64,000 bases of DNA, from the NCBI RefSeq assembly GCF_027625935.1, contig NZ_CP115300.1, forward strand, positions 5,270,001 through 5,334,000, read 5' to 3'. This document shows, piece after piece, positions 26,499-33,952 of this stretch. Numbering within the stretch: the first letter of the stretch is position 1; each line of letters opens with the position of its first letter. This stretch comes from Streptomyces camelliae. Lineage in GTDB: Bacteria; Actinomycetota; Actinomycetes; Streptomycetales; Streptomycetaceae. Position numbers and translations under genes: made by a program. The notes below the pieces were generated by a model that searched no databases, was not told where the DNA came from, and saw only the letters and a list, made by a program, of their open reading frames with translations.

Positions 26499-27146
26499 AT
26501 GGCAGTCATGCACGTTGAGGATTCACGCGGTCGGAGCCGCCTCGCGGACCTGGGGCTCTCGACCGAAACCATCGAGAACGTGCTGCGGCGCGCTGAGGCG
26601 GAACGCAACTTCTGTACGCCCCTCGACCCCGTCTCGCTGCCCGGCAACATCTTCTGGGGGCGAACCATCCGCTTCCTGCGCGAGGCGTACATCCGCAAGG
26701 GATGGCGGAGCGTGAGCCCCAGCAACGTTTCGCTCCTGCTGTCACCGGACGAGGACTTCGCGATCACTGCCTCCAGCGGCAACAAAAGCACCGGCTACGC
26801 CGCGCTCACTCCGGCGACCCGGTATGCGAAGGGCACTGCCGTCATCCGACGGGTTGAGACCAACCGGCAGCTGGTGTTCCCTGGCTATGAGACTGCCCTG
26901 GAGCCTCAGGGGGTCGGAGAAGGGATACCCACCTGGTTCCTCCTGTACCAGCACGTGAACACCCTGACGGGGACGAGGCTTCACTACGAGCTGTCACTGC
27001 CAACGAACCCGGGGAGCCGTGGCAAGATCGACAGCTGGCACGAACGGATCATCTTCCCTTACATCGACTTCGAGGGCTTCAATCCCTTTCCGAACGACGA
27101 CGACGGCGAAGGCGGCATCGACATTCCGATCGAGCGTCTGGGCTGA
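26499..27146 (+). CDS. Hypothetical partner of XRE-ImmA protein
   Basis: 215 aa of unknown family. An N-terminal helical part (RLADLGLSTETIENVLRRAEAERNFC) is followed by a mixed beta region (FAITASSGNKSTGYAALTPATRYAKGTAVIRRVETNRQLVFPGYE, ELSLPTNPGSRGKIDSWHERIIFPYIDF) and an acidic tail (NDDDGEGGIDI). It is 30 nt upstream of, and co-directional with, a regulator-protease fusion. Such unknown-plus-ImmA pairs act as toxin-antitoxin, SOS-relief or anti-phage modules on mobile elements; which applies cannot be told. Confidence 0.75.
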   Translation: MAVMHVEDSRGRSRLADLGLSTETIENVLRRAEAERNFCTPLDPVSLPGNIFWGRTIRFLREAYIRKGWRSVSPSNVSLLLSPDEDFAITASSGNKSTGYAALTPATRYAKGTAVIRRVETNRQLVFPGYETALEPQGVGEGIPTWFLLYQHVNTLTGTRLHYELSLPTNPGSRGKIDSWHERIIFPYIDFEGFNPFPNDDDGEGGIDIPIERLG

Positions 27147-27176
27147 TCGTCCAACCCACAACCCATTGGCACTTCC

Positions 27177-28331
27177 ATGACCACCGCATCCCGCCTCGTC
27201 CTGGCGCGCAAGCGCCGCGGGCTCACCGTCACCCGTCTCGCCCAGATGGTCGGACTCACCGCCCGGAGGCTGTCCGACTACGAGAACGGCCGGGCCTACC
27301 CACCCCCGGCCTCTCTGACGGCCCTCGCTGAGGCGCTGGAGTTTCCGGAGTCCTTCTTCGCCGCCGAGGAAGTCGCTGACCTGTCCGTGGAGTCGGTCAG
27401 CTTTAGGGCGCTGAGCAAGATGACAGCCTCGCAACGGGATATCTCCCTCAGCGGTGGTCGCCTCGCACGGATCCTGCAGGACTGGATCGGCGCCCGTTTC
27501 AGGCTGCCGGCGCCGGAGCTTCCGTCGCTTACGTCGTTCAGCCGTCTCGGCAGCGACGACGAACCAGTGTTCCCGGGCGAGGCTGGCGCCGAGAACTGCC
27601 CTGCCGAGCGGGCGGCCGAACTGGTGCGCACGCGTTGGGGATTGGGTGTTTCTCCGATCCCCAACATGGTTCATCTACTTGAAGCGCACGGCGTACGGGT
27701 GTTCTCGCTGTCGCGTGACTGCCCGGAAGTGGATGCCTTCTCCTTCTGGGATCGGGGCATCCCCTTCGTGCTGCTGAACACTGGGAAGACCGCCGAGCGA
27801 GGACGCTTCGACGCCGCACACGAGCTGGGGCACCTGGTGCTGCATGGCGAGGAACAGGTCCCCCACGGCCCTCAGGCCGAAGGGGAAGCTCACCGCTTTG
27901 CGGCGGCCCTGCTCATGCCGGCAGCAGACGTACTCGCGCACGCACCTCGTAACGCGACCACCTCTTGGATCCTCCAGGCGAAGAGACGCTGGAAGGTCGC
28001 TGCTATGGCGCTTGCCCACCGCCTCCACGAACTCAACCTCACCACTGAGTGGCAGTACCGCACTCACTGCGTTGAGCTCAGTCGCATGGGCTACCGGAAA
28101 GCGGAGCCCCAGAGCACGCTGACGCGGGAGACGTCCCAGGTGCTGGGCAAGGTCTTCGCCGCTCTTCGAACAGAAGGCACCCCGCCGGCAGACGTCGCGC
28201 GTGACCTTGACCTGCGTCCCGCAGACCTCAACGACCTGATCTTCGGTCTTGTGGTCACTGCTCAGGAGGGCGGCCGAGGCAGTGCTCGCGCGACTGCACC
28301 TGGCAGGCCGCATCTATCCGTCGTGCGATGA
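27177..28331 (+). CDS. XRE HTH fused to ImmA/IrrE metallopeptidase
   Basis: 384 aa. Residues 7-60 form a Cro/C1 helix-turn-helix (RKRRGLTVTRLAQMVGLTARRLSDYENG). The central ImmA/IrrE-like zinc peptidase has HELGH at 215-219 and the downstream ligand stretch EGEAHRFAAALLMP (about 236). The C-terminus is a winged-helix-like region often present in this COG2856 group. IrrE/ImmA proteases cleave repressors after DNA damage or quorum signals and thereby derepress mobile elements. Here the DNA-binding and protease functions are in one chain, downstream of an unknown protein. It could control excision of the AICE or form a self-contained toxin-antitoxin/defence pair. Confidence 0.88.
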   Translation: MTTASRLVLARKRRGLTVTRLAQMVGLTARRLSDYENGRAYPPPASLTALAEALEFPESFFAAEEVADLSVESVSFRALSKMTASQRDISLSGGRLARILQDWIGARFRLPAPELPSLTSFSRLGSDDEPVFPGEAGAENCPAERAAELVRTRWGLGVSPIPNMVHLLEAHGVRVFSLSRDCPEVDAFSFWDRGIPFVLLNTGKTAERGRFDAAHELGHLVLHGEEQVPHGPQAEGEAHRFAAALLMPAADVLAHAPRNATTSWILQAKRRWKVAAMALAHRLHELNLTTEWQYRTHCVELSRMGYRKAEPQSTLTRETSQVLGKVFAALRTEGTPPADVARDLDLRPADLNDLIFGLVVTAQEGGRGSARATAPGRPHLSVVR

Positions 28332-28841
28332 GCCCCGCCTTTGCGGCTACGGAGGAACGTTCCATCGGACAACAGTGGTGCGGTTCACACTTGTTCCCCG
28401 TGAGTTCCCCACAGGTTCTGGCACGGGAATGGCACGCCTCTTGCCCCCGTCTCCTACGAACACCGGAAGCTGACTCTTGGACGTCTGCGCCTCAGCCGAC
28501 GAACGTCAACCACGACGGCGGGTGTGTCGAACGATCAGGCGCGCGTGTGTCAGAGCAAGCTTCACCGGGCCTCAGCCGCGCTGTCCGATGACGTCCGTCA
28601 GGGCAAGCTGTGCCGGCAGAAGTGCGGTAGCGGACCATTGGGCGATGACCTCTTCGTCCCGAAGCAACTTGGGCGGGGGCTCGGCCTTGGGATCGTGGCC
28701 CGCTGAGCTGCTGTGATGGTCCGTAGGCGTACGTGATTGTCCGCCATCGTTCGTCGGCGTTGTCACGCAGTTAGACACTCACTCGTTGCCGTTTCTCGCC
28801 GAAGCGTGGGTATCGTCGTGGGCACGCCATCGGGTCTTCAG
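28332..28841. other. Intergenic region between XRE-ImmA and DUF4145 genes
   Basis: 510 bp between convergent genes. Only one candidate short gene is seen (28572-28778, minus strand). No repeats or clear hairpins. Confidence 0.4.
28572..28778 (-). CDS. Possible small hypothetical protein
   Basis: 68-aa frame from a GTG (MSNCVTTPTNDGGQSRTPTDHHSS and so on), with about three quarters G or C in third codon positions, as expected of real genes here. The ribosome site is weak and there is no recognisable domain. Could be chance. Confidence 0.35.
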   Translation of the reverse strand: MSNCVTTPTNDGGQSRTPTDHHSSSAGHDPKAEPPPKLLRDEEVIAQWSATALLPAQLALTDVIGQRG

Positions 28842-29534
28842 CTACTCGGCTGTCCCCTCTGGCACGGCAGCGTTAGCTGGCCCCGGGGGTGCCTGGGAAC
28901 GCTCTAGGCGCCGCTGCCGGGCACGTGCCACGCGAGCTGGGGACTGAAACAGGTCGTTCAGCACCTCATCCATGAGCGTCAAGATTTCTTCGGCCGCCTC
29001 GTGATCAACTGGGGTTAGATCGCCATGGGCTGCCTCGTTACCACCGAAGCGCACTTCGTGGGCTGCTTCCTTGACGTGCCCGCGCAGTAGCCCCAGTTCG
29101 TGAAGCTCATCAATCTTCGCGATCAGGCTCCCTTTGGTGACCCCCCTTTCCTTCGCGGATGCCTCGACCACGGCCCGCGCGAGTGTGACAGCAGCTCGGT
29201 CGGCCTTGATCGTCAGGCAATCGTGTGCTTCAACCGCGAGCGACTCGATGGCTGGGGGAACATCCGGGAACGTCCTATTGGACATCGCGGGAGGAAGCCA
29301 TCGTGGCTCCCCGGCTTCGGGGTGGTTCCAGAGATCAGAGGGAGCCTCGTCCCAATCGTTCGTGGGCTGGAAGTCTGTCCATCCGTGAGCGAGTACCAGC
29401 CGATGGCAGTTGGCACACTGGTAGGTCTCGAACCCCACGTTGAGATGGCTGTTGTGATCGGGGACCACCTCAGCTCTGCCGACAGGCCTCATGTGAGCCA
29501 ACCGTCCACACCATCCGCATGTCGTGCTCGCCAT
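28842..29534 (-). CDS. DUF4145 domain protein with N-terminal zinc ribbon
   Basis: 230 aa. N-terminus has two Cys pairs (CGWC at 6-9, CANC about 40-43) forming a probable zinc ribbon. The region about 100-200 matches DUF4145 (VEAHDCLTIKADRAAVTLARAVVEASAKERGV, then HEVRFGGNEAAHGDLTPVDHEAAEEILTLMDEVLNDLF), a helical domain frequent in restriction and abortive-infection loci. It is divergent from the reverse-transcriptase operon with about 400 bp between the start codons. May be a component or neighbour of that putative defence locus; direct involvement is inference. Confidence 0.8.
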   Translation of the reverse strand: MASTTCGWCGRLAHMRPVGRAEVVPDHNSHLNVGFETYQCANCHRLVLAHGWTDFQPTNDWDEAPSDLWNHPEAGEPRWLPPAMSNRTFPDVPPAIESLAVEAHDCLTIKADRAAVTLARAVVEASAKERGVTKGSLIAKIDELHELGLLRGHVKEAAHEVRFGGNEAAHGDLTPVDHEAAEEILTLMDEVLNDLFQSPARVARARQRRLERSQAPPGPANAAVPEGTAE

Positions 29535-29931
29535 GGTCGGAGACTAGTGCGAAGCGCCACGCCAAGCATGGGGTTTCGACCGCACTACGCTCCGACCCGA
29601 CCAAGCTGCAGAGCTGCCCCGTGCTGGCAGCGTCGAGGCCCTCAGCTTGGGAAGCTGGGGTTCTCTGAGCGTGGGAGTGCTGCTGAGCTGCGGCGGGGGC
29701 GAGTCGAGGCTTGGTAGGCAGTTCGTTGACTCCCGGATGTTCCCCGTGGGTCTCAGCACGATCTGGCATGCGTCTGGCACGCGGCTTGTCACCGACGGCA
29801 GCAACTCGCCGCTCCTCTGCCTCAGGAAGCCAGGCAGGCGCACTCAACTGAGACTGTCACTCAGCCCCCCTCTTCTATTACGCTATGTGTTCGCGCGTCG
29901 GTGGCGCCGATTAGGGGGAGCAGCAAGAGAC
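29535..29931. other. 397-bp divergent region upstream of reverse transcriptase
   Basis: An open frame covers much of this stretch in phase with the RT gene, but without conserved sequence. Several short inverted repeats (for example GCTGCAGAG and CTGGCAGC near 29605-29630) and an AT-rich segment around 29873-29890 (CTCTTCTATTACGCTATGTG) suggest promoter and possibly a structured transcript. RT defence systems often encode a non-coding RNA in this position, but none can be proven here. Confidence 0.4.
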
Positions 29932-31410
29932 ATGAACCGCCGCCCGTTCTTCGCATATCTCGATGAGGCGTGGACTCGCCTGTTTCATGGGCGAGGACGG
30001 TCAGAAATACCCGACATCATCAATTGGGCAGACATAAACGCCTCCTGGTTTGATGTCCGCAAAAATGTTGTGACCGCACTCCGAAGCGGCCAAGTCGGCC
30101 CCGACTATGTCGAGGTTCTAGATCTCCCCAAAAATCCTGTCGCCGTTCGACCGATTGCACGCCTGACAGTACATGATCGCCTCGTTTACGATACGCTCGT
30201 CTTCTCCATTGCCGAGCTGGTTGAGGCTCAGCTTCGCGAGAGCGTTTACAGTGCAAGATGGGGTGACAACGGTAAGTCTTTCTGGTCGCCTGTTAACTCG
30301 TGGGTTTCCATGCAAAAACACGGCGTGCAGCTGGTGACGGAAACCCCGTTTCAGCTAGCTCGGACCGATGTCGTTTCATTTTACGAGCATATCGACATCG
30401 ATACACTGGCAATCGATATCCAATCCACTGGCGCATCCCCTCGGGTGACCGAAAGCCTAATTACCTATCTCCGAATGTTCCAGTCTTCGAGCCATGCTTG
30501 GGGAATACCGCAGGGGCCCGACTCTTCAGCAATTTTGGCCAATCTTTATCTCTTGCCCGTGGATGAGTTCGTTCACAGGTCAGATTTCGAGTACCTGCGC
30601 TACTCGGACGACATGATGATATTCGACACAGAGAGGGAGTCTCTCCGGGACGCCTTGCTTGAAATAAATGCCATTCTCCGCTCGCGTCGCCTCTCTATGT
30701 CTATGACTAAAACCAGCATCCATGACGAGGCGAACGCACTTTCACAACTTGAGGACCTAGAAAAGGACGCGATCAATTATGGGCTAAAGATCGGAGAAAT
30801 CGGAGCCGACGAAAGGCTCTATAAACTCTTTCTCGAAGCAATCGCAGGGAAGCAATTAGATCGAGATGTTAAGTTCGCCCTCTTCCGTATGGGAAACTTG
30901 AAGGATGATCGCGCCCTCCCCTGGGCCCTGCGACATCTCAAGGAAAGTCACCATTTGGTGGTTGAGATAATCAGATATCTTGAGTGCTTCCCTGAGCGCT
31001 TGCATGCAGTTACCAGGGCCTACGTATCCACGATGCGGCAGGCCGCCGATCGCAAGTACGACAGCCTGGAACAGCGCATACTCCAGGCCGCTACGCGCCA
31101 GAGAATCAACTCACCCGACATCCGAGATGCAGCCTGGGCGATACTTCAGAACAAGAATAAGTCGAGCCTCCCTCGCGAGTTTGCTGCCCGATACCTCGGA
31201 AGGGTAAGTACGATTGCTGACGGGCAGCTCCTACGCCGCGAGTACGAGCACGAATCCGACGTAAACGTTCGACGTGCGCTGCTTGTCGCAATGTACGAAG
31301 CCCATTCAGTCTCCCGCCCGCTACTTGAGAGACTGGCCCAATCTAATTCCAGACTAGTGTGGGTGAGTCGTTACCTCCTCGGCGACCCCGTAGTGCCCCT
31401 ACCTCGCTAG
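29932..31410 (+). CDS. Reverse transcriptase with C-terminal helical repeats (UG/Abi-like)
   Basis: 492-aa RNA-directed DNA polymerase from ATG 29932 (AGGGGGAG upstream). Seen: RPIARLTVHDRLVYDTLVF (RT1, about 73), catalytic Asp in ARTDVVSFYEHID (about 146), WGIPQGPDSSAILANLYL (about 190-207), and the active-site box YSDD at 224-227. Residues about 310-492 are HEAT-like helices (ALFRMGNLKDDRALPWALRHLKES, REFAARYLGRVS, DVNVRRALLVAMYEA). No maturase, HNH or intron RNA features, so it is not a group II intron enzyme. The architecture matches the unknown-group/abortive-infection RTs (AbiK, DRT families). GC content is clearly lower than the AICE backbone. Nine nt upstream of a 2TM-NUDIX gene: a probable two-gene defence unit. 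Confidence 0.88.
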   Translation: MNRRPFFAYLDEAWTRLFHGRGRSEIPDIINWADINASWFDVRKNVVTALRSGQVGPDYVEVLDLPKNPVAVRPIARLTVHDRLVYDTLVFSIAELVEAQLRESVYSARWGDNGKSFWSPVNSWVSMQKHGVQLVTETPFQLARTDVVSFYEHIDIDTLAIDIQSTGASPRVTESLITYLRMFQSSSHAWGIPQGPDSSAILANLYLLPVDEFVHRSDFEYLRYSDDMMIFDTERESLRDALLEINAILRSRRLSMSMTKTSIHDEANALSQLEDLEKDAINYGLKIGEIGADERLYKLFLEAIAGKQLDRDVKFALFRMGNLKDDRALPWALRHLKESHHLVVEIIRYLECFPERLHAVTRAYVSTMRQAADRKYDSLEQRILQAATRQRINSPDIRDAAWAILQNKNKSSLPREFAARYLGRVSTIADGQLLRREYEHESDVNVRRALLVAMYEAHSVSRPLLERLAQSNSRLVWVSRYLLGDPVVPLPR

Positions 31411-31419
31411 GAGAATTCT

Positions 31420-32211
31420 TTGCTGCGGCTTACTGTCTACGCACTCCTGGCGATTTCGTCAGGAGTAGCCAGCTTTTTTATCACTAACTCCACCCTTGTC
31501 AATATGACGGCTGGTCTCAGTGTCGGCCTGTTCGTACCAGTGGTTGACGAGATAGCGCAGAACTGGGGCAACATTAGACACCTTTGGTATTCACTGCGCT
31601 ATCGCAACCGTTCTATCCGTGTCTCGACCTCGTACCTGTTCAAAATCTACGTTGACGGAAAGTACCTGCTGATCCGGGGATCGCGGTACCGCACTCAGTT
31701 CCAGCCAGTGGGCGGGGTGCATAAGGTTTCGCCCCAAGGGAACGCTACGCTTTCTGCCATGGGGGTAACGGATGATGACCTGATCCCTCTTGATTCCGTG
31801 AGCTATGGCGATCTACGCGTACGAGTTCCAGGGAAGAAGATATTTCAGTTTTTCCGGTGGTTCAACTCTCGGCAAGGTCGCGAGGATTCTCCATGGCGAG
31901 AGTTCCAAGAAGAATTGCTTGCCACTGGAATTCTGCCGCTAGATAAATTCCCGCATATTATGCATAATTATCTCGGGCGAGAGGTGGATCGGATTCGCTA
32001 CAGTCCGTGGGCTGAATCGCTGGAGATTCTTGTGGCGGACGTTTATGAGCTTGTGCCGAATCAAGAACAAGAGGACGCATTTCGTCAGCTGGCTGCCACT
32101 GGCCATCCGGACATCGTGTGGGTCTCCTCGCAACAGATCAAACGTCGCGGTGCCGTCGCGGGACAGCCTCAGACCATTGAGATCTCGGCACACAGTCAAC
32201 GGATCCTGTGA
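31420..32211 (+). CDS. Two-TM protein with SMODS-associated-NUDIX-like domain
   Basis: 263 aa from TTG 31420 with AGGAG seven nt upstream; the RT stop overlaps this ribosome site, so the genes are coupled. Two membrane helices (residues 3-22 and about 27-46), a basic juxtamembrane stretch (HLWYSLRYRNRSIRVSTS), then a NUDIX-like fold: SYLFKIYVDGKYLLIRG (71-87), QPVGGVHK (95-102) and a degenerate Nudix helix WREFQEEL (159-166) giving R-E-x-x-E-E. This matches, from memory, the 2TM plus NUDIX effectors described in CBASS-type nucleotide-signal systems, where membrane damage causes abortive infection. Here no cyclic-nucleotide synthase is present; the partner is a reverse transcriptase. Low GC like its partner. 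Confidence 0.8.
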   Translation: MLRLTVYALLAISSGVASFFITNSTLVNMTAGLSVGLFVPVVDEIAQNWGNIRHLWYSLRYRNRSIRVSTSYLFKIYVDGKYLLIRGSRYRTQFQPVGGVHKVSPQGNATLSAMGVTDDDLIPLDSVSYGDLRVRVPGKKIFQFFRWFNSRQGREDSPWREFQEELLATGILPLDKFPHIMHNYLGREVDRIRYSPWAESLEILVADVYELVPNQEQEDAFRQLAATGHPDIVWVSSQQIKRRGAVAGQPQTIEISAHSQRIL

Positions 32212-32551
32212 CGAGGTCGGCGGAGCGGGTTTGGGGTGGCGCTGATTTGGCGCGAGTGATCATGGCCCCGTAAGCTTCCGGCGAGTCGGGCAGTCTGTGG
32301 ACCTGCCCGGTAAAGCACGACGTTGGGGCCATGATCTTCGAGGCTCGCGCCAAAGTGGCTCCGTAAAGCCGTGGAGCTGACCGCTCCAGCCACGACGTAT
32401 CCCCTCTCTGGCATCAGGTGGCTGCATGCTTTGAGCGCGGCACGGGCGCCGGCCGGGCTGGAGCGGGGCGGAGACAGGAGCGCAGGCCCGGCCGGGGGCC
32501 GGGCCGCGCGCGGTGAGCGGAGCGAGCCGCCTTGATGAAGGAGAGAAGGTT
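32212..32551. other. Structured non-coding region after the RT/2TM-NUDIX operon
   Basis: 340 bp with no gene, rich in inverted repeats: a long bipartite hairpin at 32246-32354, a second stem at about 32355-32395 (GTGGC pairing with GCCAC, enclosing TGGAGC and GCTCCA), and a GC-rich stretch GGCCCGGCCGGGGGCCGGGCC at about 32491-32511. Candidates are terminator, non-coding RNA or a replication origin. Confidence 0.6.
32246..32354. repeat. Long bipartite inverted repeat
   Basis: TTTGGCGCGAG (32246-32256) pairs with CTCGCGCCAAA (32344-32354), and GATCATGGCCCC (32258-32269) pairs with GGGGCCATGATC (32325-32336). The asymmetric bulge is 1 nt on one side and 7 nt on the other. The loop holds a further hairpin, CGGGCAG (32287) with CTGCCCG (32303). 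Total 23 bp of perfect outer pairing over 109 nt. Confidence 0.85.
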
Positions 32552-33004
32552 TTATCCCGCTGGGATGAGGCGCTTGCCGTCGTGGCTGCGTACGTGGGGG
32601 CCGTTGCCGTCCAAGGCGTCCAAGAGCCGGACTGCGAAGACCTCGGCCATGCGCTCGCTGACCTCCTCGGGCGTGAGCCAGGAGACGGCCGTGGACTCAC
32701 TTGAGGTGCGCTCGGTGCCTCCGGAAGGCTTGCAGCGGAAGACCAGGGCCACGATGCCGCGGGTCACGTTCTTGTAGACGCCGGTCAGTTCGTCTACCTC
32801 GACGTGGATGCCTGTTTCCTCCAGGACCTCGCGGGCTACGCCGGCCTCGGGGGTCTCGTTGAGTTCGAGGATGCCCCCGGGAAGTTCCCAGGTGCCATTG
32901 TCAGCTCGGCGGATCGCCAGGAGGCGGCCGTCCTCGCGCACCACTACTCCGGCCACGGATACGGAGTGCAGGGGGGAGGGTGTCGCTTCCTGTGCTTGAC
33001 TCAT
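32552..33004 (-). CDS. pif: NUDIX hydrolase, Pif-like
   Basis: 150 aa with a complete Nudix box at residues 44-66 (G44, E50, R58-E59, E62-E63, G65). In pSAM2 the Pif protein, which carries a Nudix motif and limits redundant transfer between element-bearing cells, has the same location beside korSA; the symbol is given on that basis. Divergent from the KorSA-like gene, with a KorSA-type operator between them. ATG 33004 has no ribosome site, but a TATGCT box lies just seven nt upstream, so a leaderless transcript is possible; ATG 33016 is an alternative. Confidence 0.78.
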   Translation of the reverse strand: MSQAQEATPSPLHSVSVAGVVVREDGRLLAIRRADNGTWELPGGILELNETPEAGVAREVLEETGIHVEVDELTGVYKNVTRGIVALVFRCKPSGGTERTSSESTAVSWLTPEEVSERMAEVFAVRLLDALDGNGPHVRSHDGKRLIPAG

Positions 33005-33014
33005 GTAGAGGAGC
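32999..33014. promoter_or_regulatory. KorSA-type operator 1 (nudix/korSA promoter)
   Basis: ACTCATGTAGAGGAGC, a degenerate form of the perfect palindrome ACTCATGTACATGAGT found upstream of the transfer operon. Overlaps the start of the NUDIX gene and lies 20 bp before the GntR gene, so it can regulate both. Confidence 0.65.
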
Positions 33015-33034
33015 ATAGGAGGCAGAGAAGGACT

Positions 33035-33814
33035 ATGGGAACTGCGGCTGGAGGGGTCGGATCCGGGCCTCGGTACGTGCAGATCGCGGACGAGATCGTG
33101 CAGCAGATCCGGGCGGGGGTTCTCAAGCCTGGTGACATGGTGCCGAGTGAGTCTGAGCTGGTGGATCGCTATGGCGTGTCCGGCGGGACGATTCGTAAGG
33201 CCATGGTCGAGGTGCGGGCGAGTGGGCTGGTCGAGACCCGGCACGGCAAGGGCTCGATCGTGAAGAGCCGGCCTCCGGTGCGGCACCGCTCCTCTGATCG
33301 CTTCCGGCGCTCGCTCCGGCAGGGTGGGCAGGCGGCTTACCTCGCGGAGTCCGCGCAGTCCGGTGCGGCTGCCAAGGTCAGCGTGCTCTACATCGGGCCC
33401 ATGGAGGCGCCCGAGGATGCCGCCCAGCGGCTCGGCGTCCCGGTCGGTACGCAGGTGCTGGCTCGCCGGCGCCTCTACTTCCGTAACGGCACCCCGGTCG
33501 AGACGGCGACGTCGTACCTGCCCTGGGACGTCGTGAAGGAGATCCCGGAGCTGTTCTCCGAGAACCCCGGCGGCGGTGGCATCTACGCCCGACTCGAAGA
33601 CCACGGGCACGAGTTCGCGGAGTTCGTCGAGACGTTGCAGGCGCGGCCGGCCTCGAAGGCGGAGGCCTCGGAACTGGCGCTGAGTCCGGGTGCGCCGGTG
33701 GTTCATCTGATCCGTGAGGCCCGTACGACCGAGGGTCTCGTGGCCGAGGTGTGCGACACGCTCATGGCCGCTGACCAGTTCGTTTTCGAGTACAGGATCC
33801 CTGCCGCCGACTGA
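33035..33814 (+). CDS. korSA: GntR/UTRA transcriptional repressor, KorSA-like
   Basis: 259 aa. Winged helix at residues 12-75 (GDMVPSESELVDRYGVSGGTIRKAMVEVRASGLVETRHGKGS), UTRA domain from about 100 (RRRLYFRNGTPVETATSYLPWD) to the C-terminus. By its place between the Pif-like gene and the transfer genes, and the family, it corresponds to KorSA, the pSAM2 repressor that holds transfer genes silent. Three copies of an ACTCATGTA-type palindrome, one before its own promoter and two before the downstream operon, fit this role. ATG 33035 is preceded by AGAGAAGG. Confidence 0.85.
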   Translation: MGTAAGGVGSGPRYVQIADEIVQQIRAGVLKPGDMVPSESELVDRYGVSGGTIRKAMVEVRASGLVETRHGKGSIVKSRPPVRHRSSDRFRRSLRQGGQAAYLAESAQSGAAAKVSVLYIGPMEAPEDAAQRLGVPVGTQVLARRRLYFRNGTPVETATSYLPWDVVKEIPELFSENPGGGGIYARLEDHGHEFAEFVETLQARPASKAEASELALSPGAPVVHLIREARTTEGLVAEVCDTLMAADQFVFEYRIPAAD

Positions 33815-33833
33815 CGCCCGCTCAACTTCCTGC

Positions 33834-33865
33834 AACCCGTCGCGAGTTCTTCTTCGCGGCGGGTT
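33834..33865 (+). terminator. Hairpin after korSA
   Basis: AACCCGTCGCGA pairs with TCGCGGCGGGTT with one T-G wobble around a short TC-rich loop; separates korSA from the transfer-operon promoter. Confidence 0.65.
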
Positions 33866-33866
33866 G

Positions 33867-33918
33867 ACTCATGTACAGGAGTGAGGCACTCTTCTTCATG
33901 TCACTCATGTACATGAGT
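33867..33918. promoter_or_regulatory. KorSA-type operators 2 and 3 at transfer promoter
   Basis: ACTCATGTACAGGAGT (33867-33882) preceded by TTG, giving a TTGACT -35-like box, and the perfect palindrome ACTCATGTACATGAGT (33903-33918), centres 36 bp apart. They lie 35-85 bp before the first gene of the transfer operon. Confidence 0.75.
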
Positions 33919-33952
33919 GGCGGAGTTCAACATCTATAGAGGAGTGATCTTT

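Noticed and set aside
29932..31410. Group II intron or retron reverse transcriptase
   Set aside because: No maturase or endonuclease domain and no domain V-like hairpin was seen; the C-terminus is a helical repeat. A retron msr/msd could not be recognised, although a diverged ncRNA cannot be excluded by eye.
29932..32211. Diversity-generating retroelement
   Set aside because: No accessory Avd gene and no template/variable repeat pair with adenine-specific differences was found nearby.
32804..33034. N-terminal extension of the KorSA-like protein
   Set aside because: Antisense to the NUDIX gene and across the operator; ATG 33035 gives the normal GntR length.
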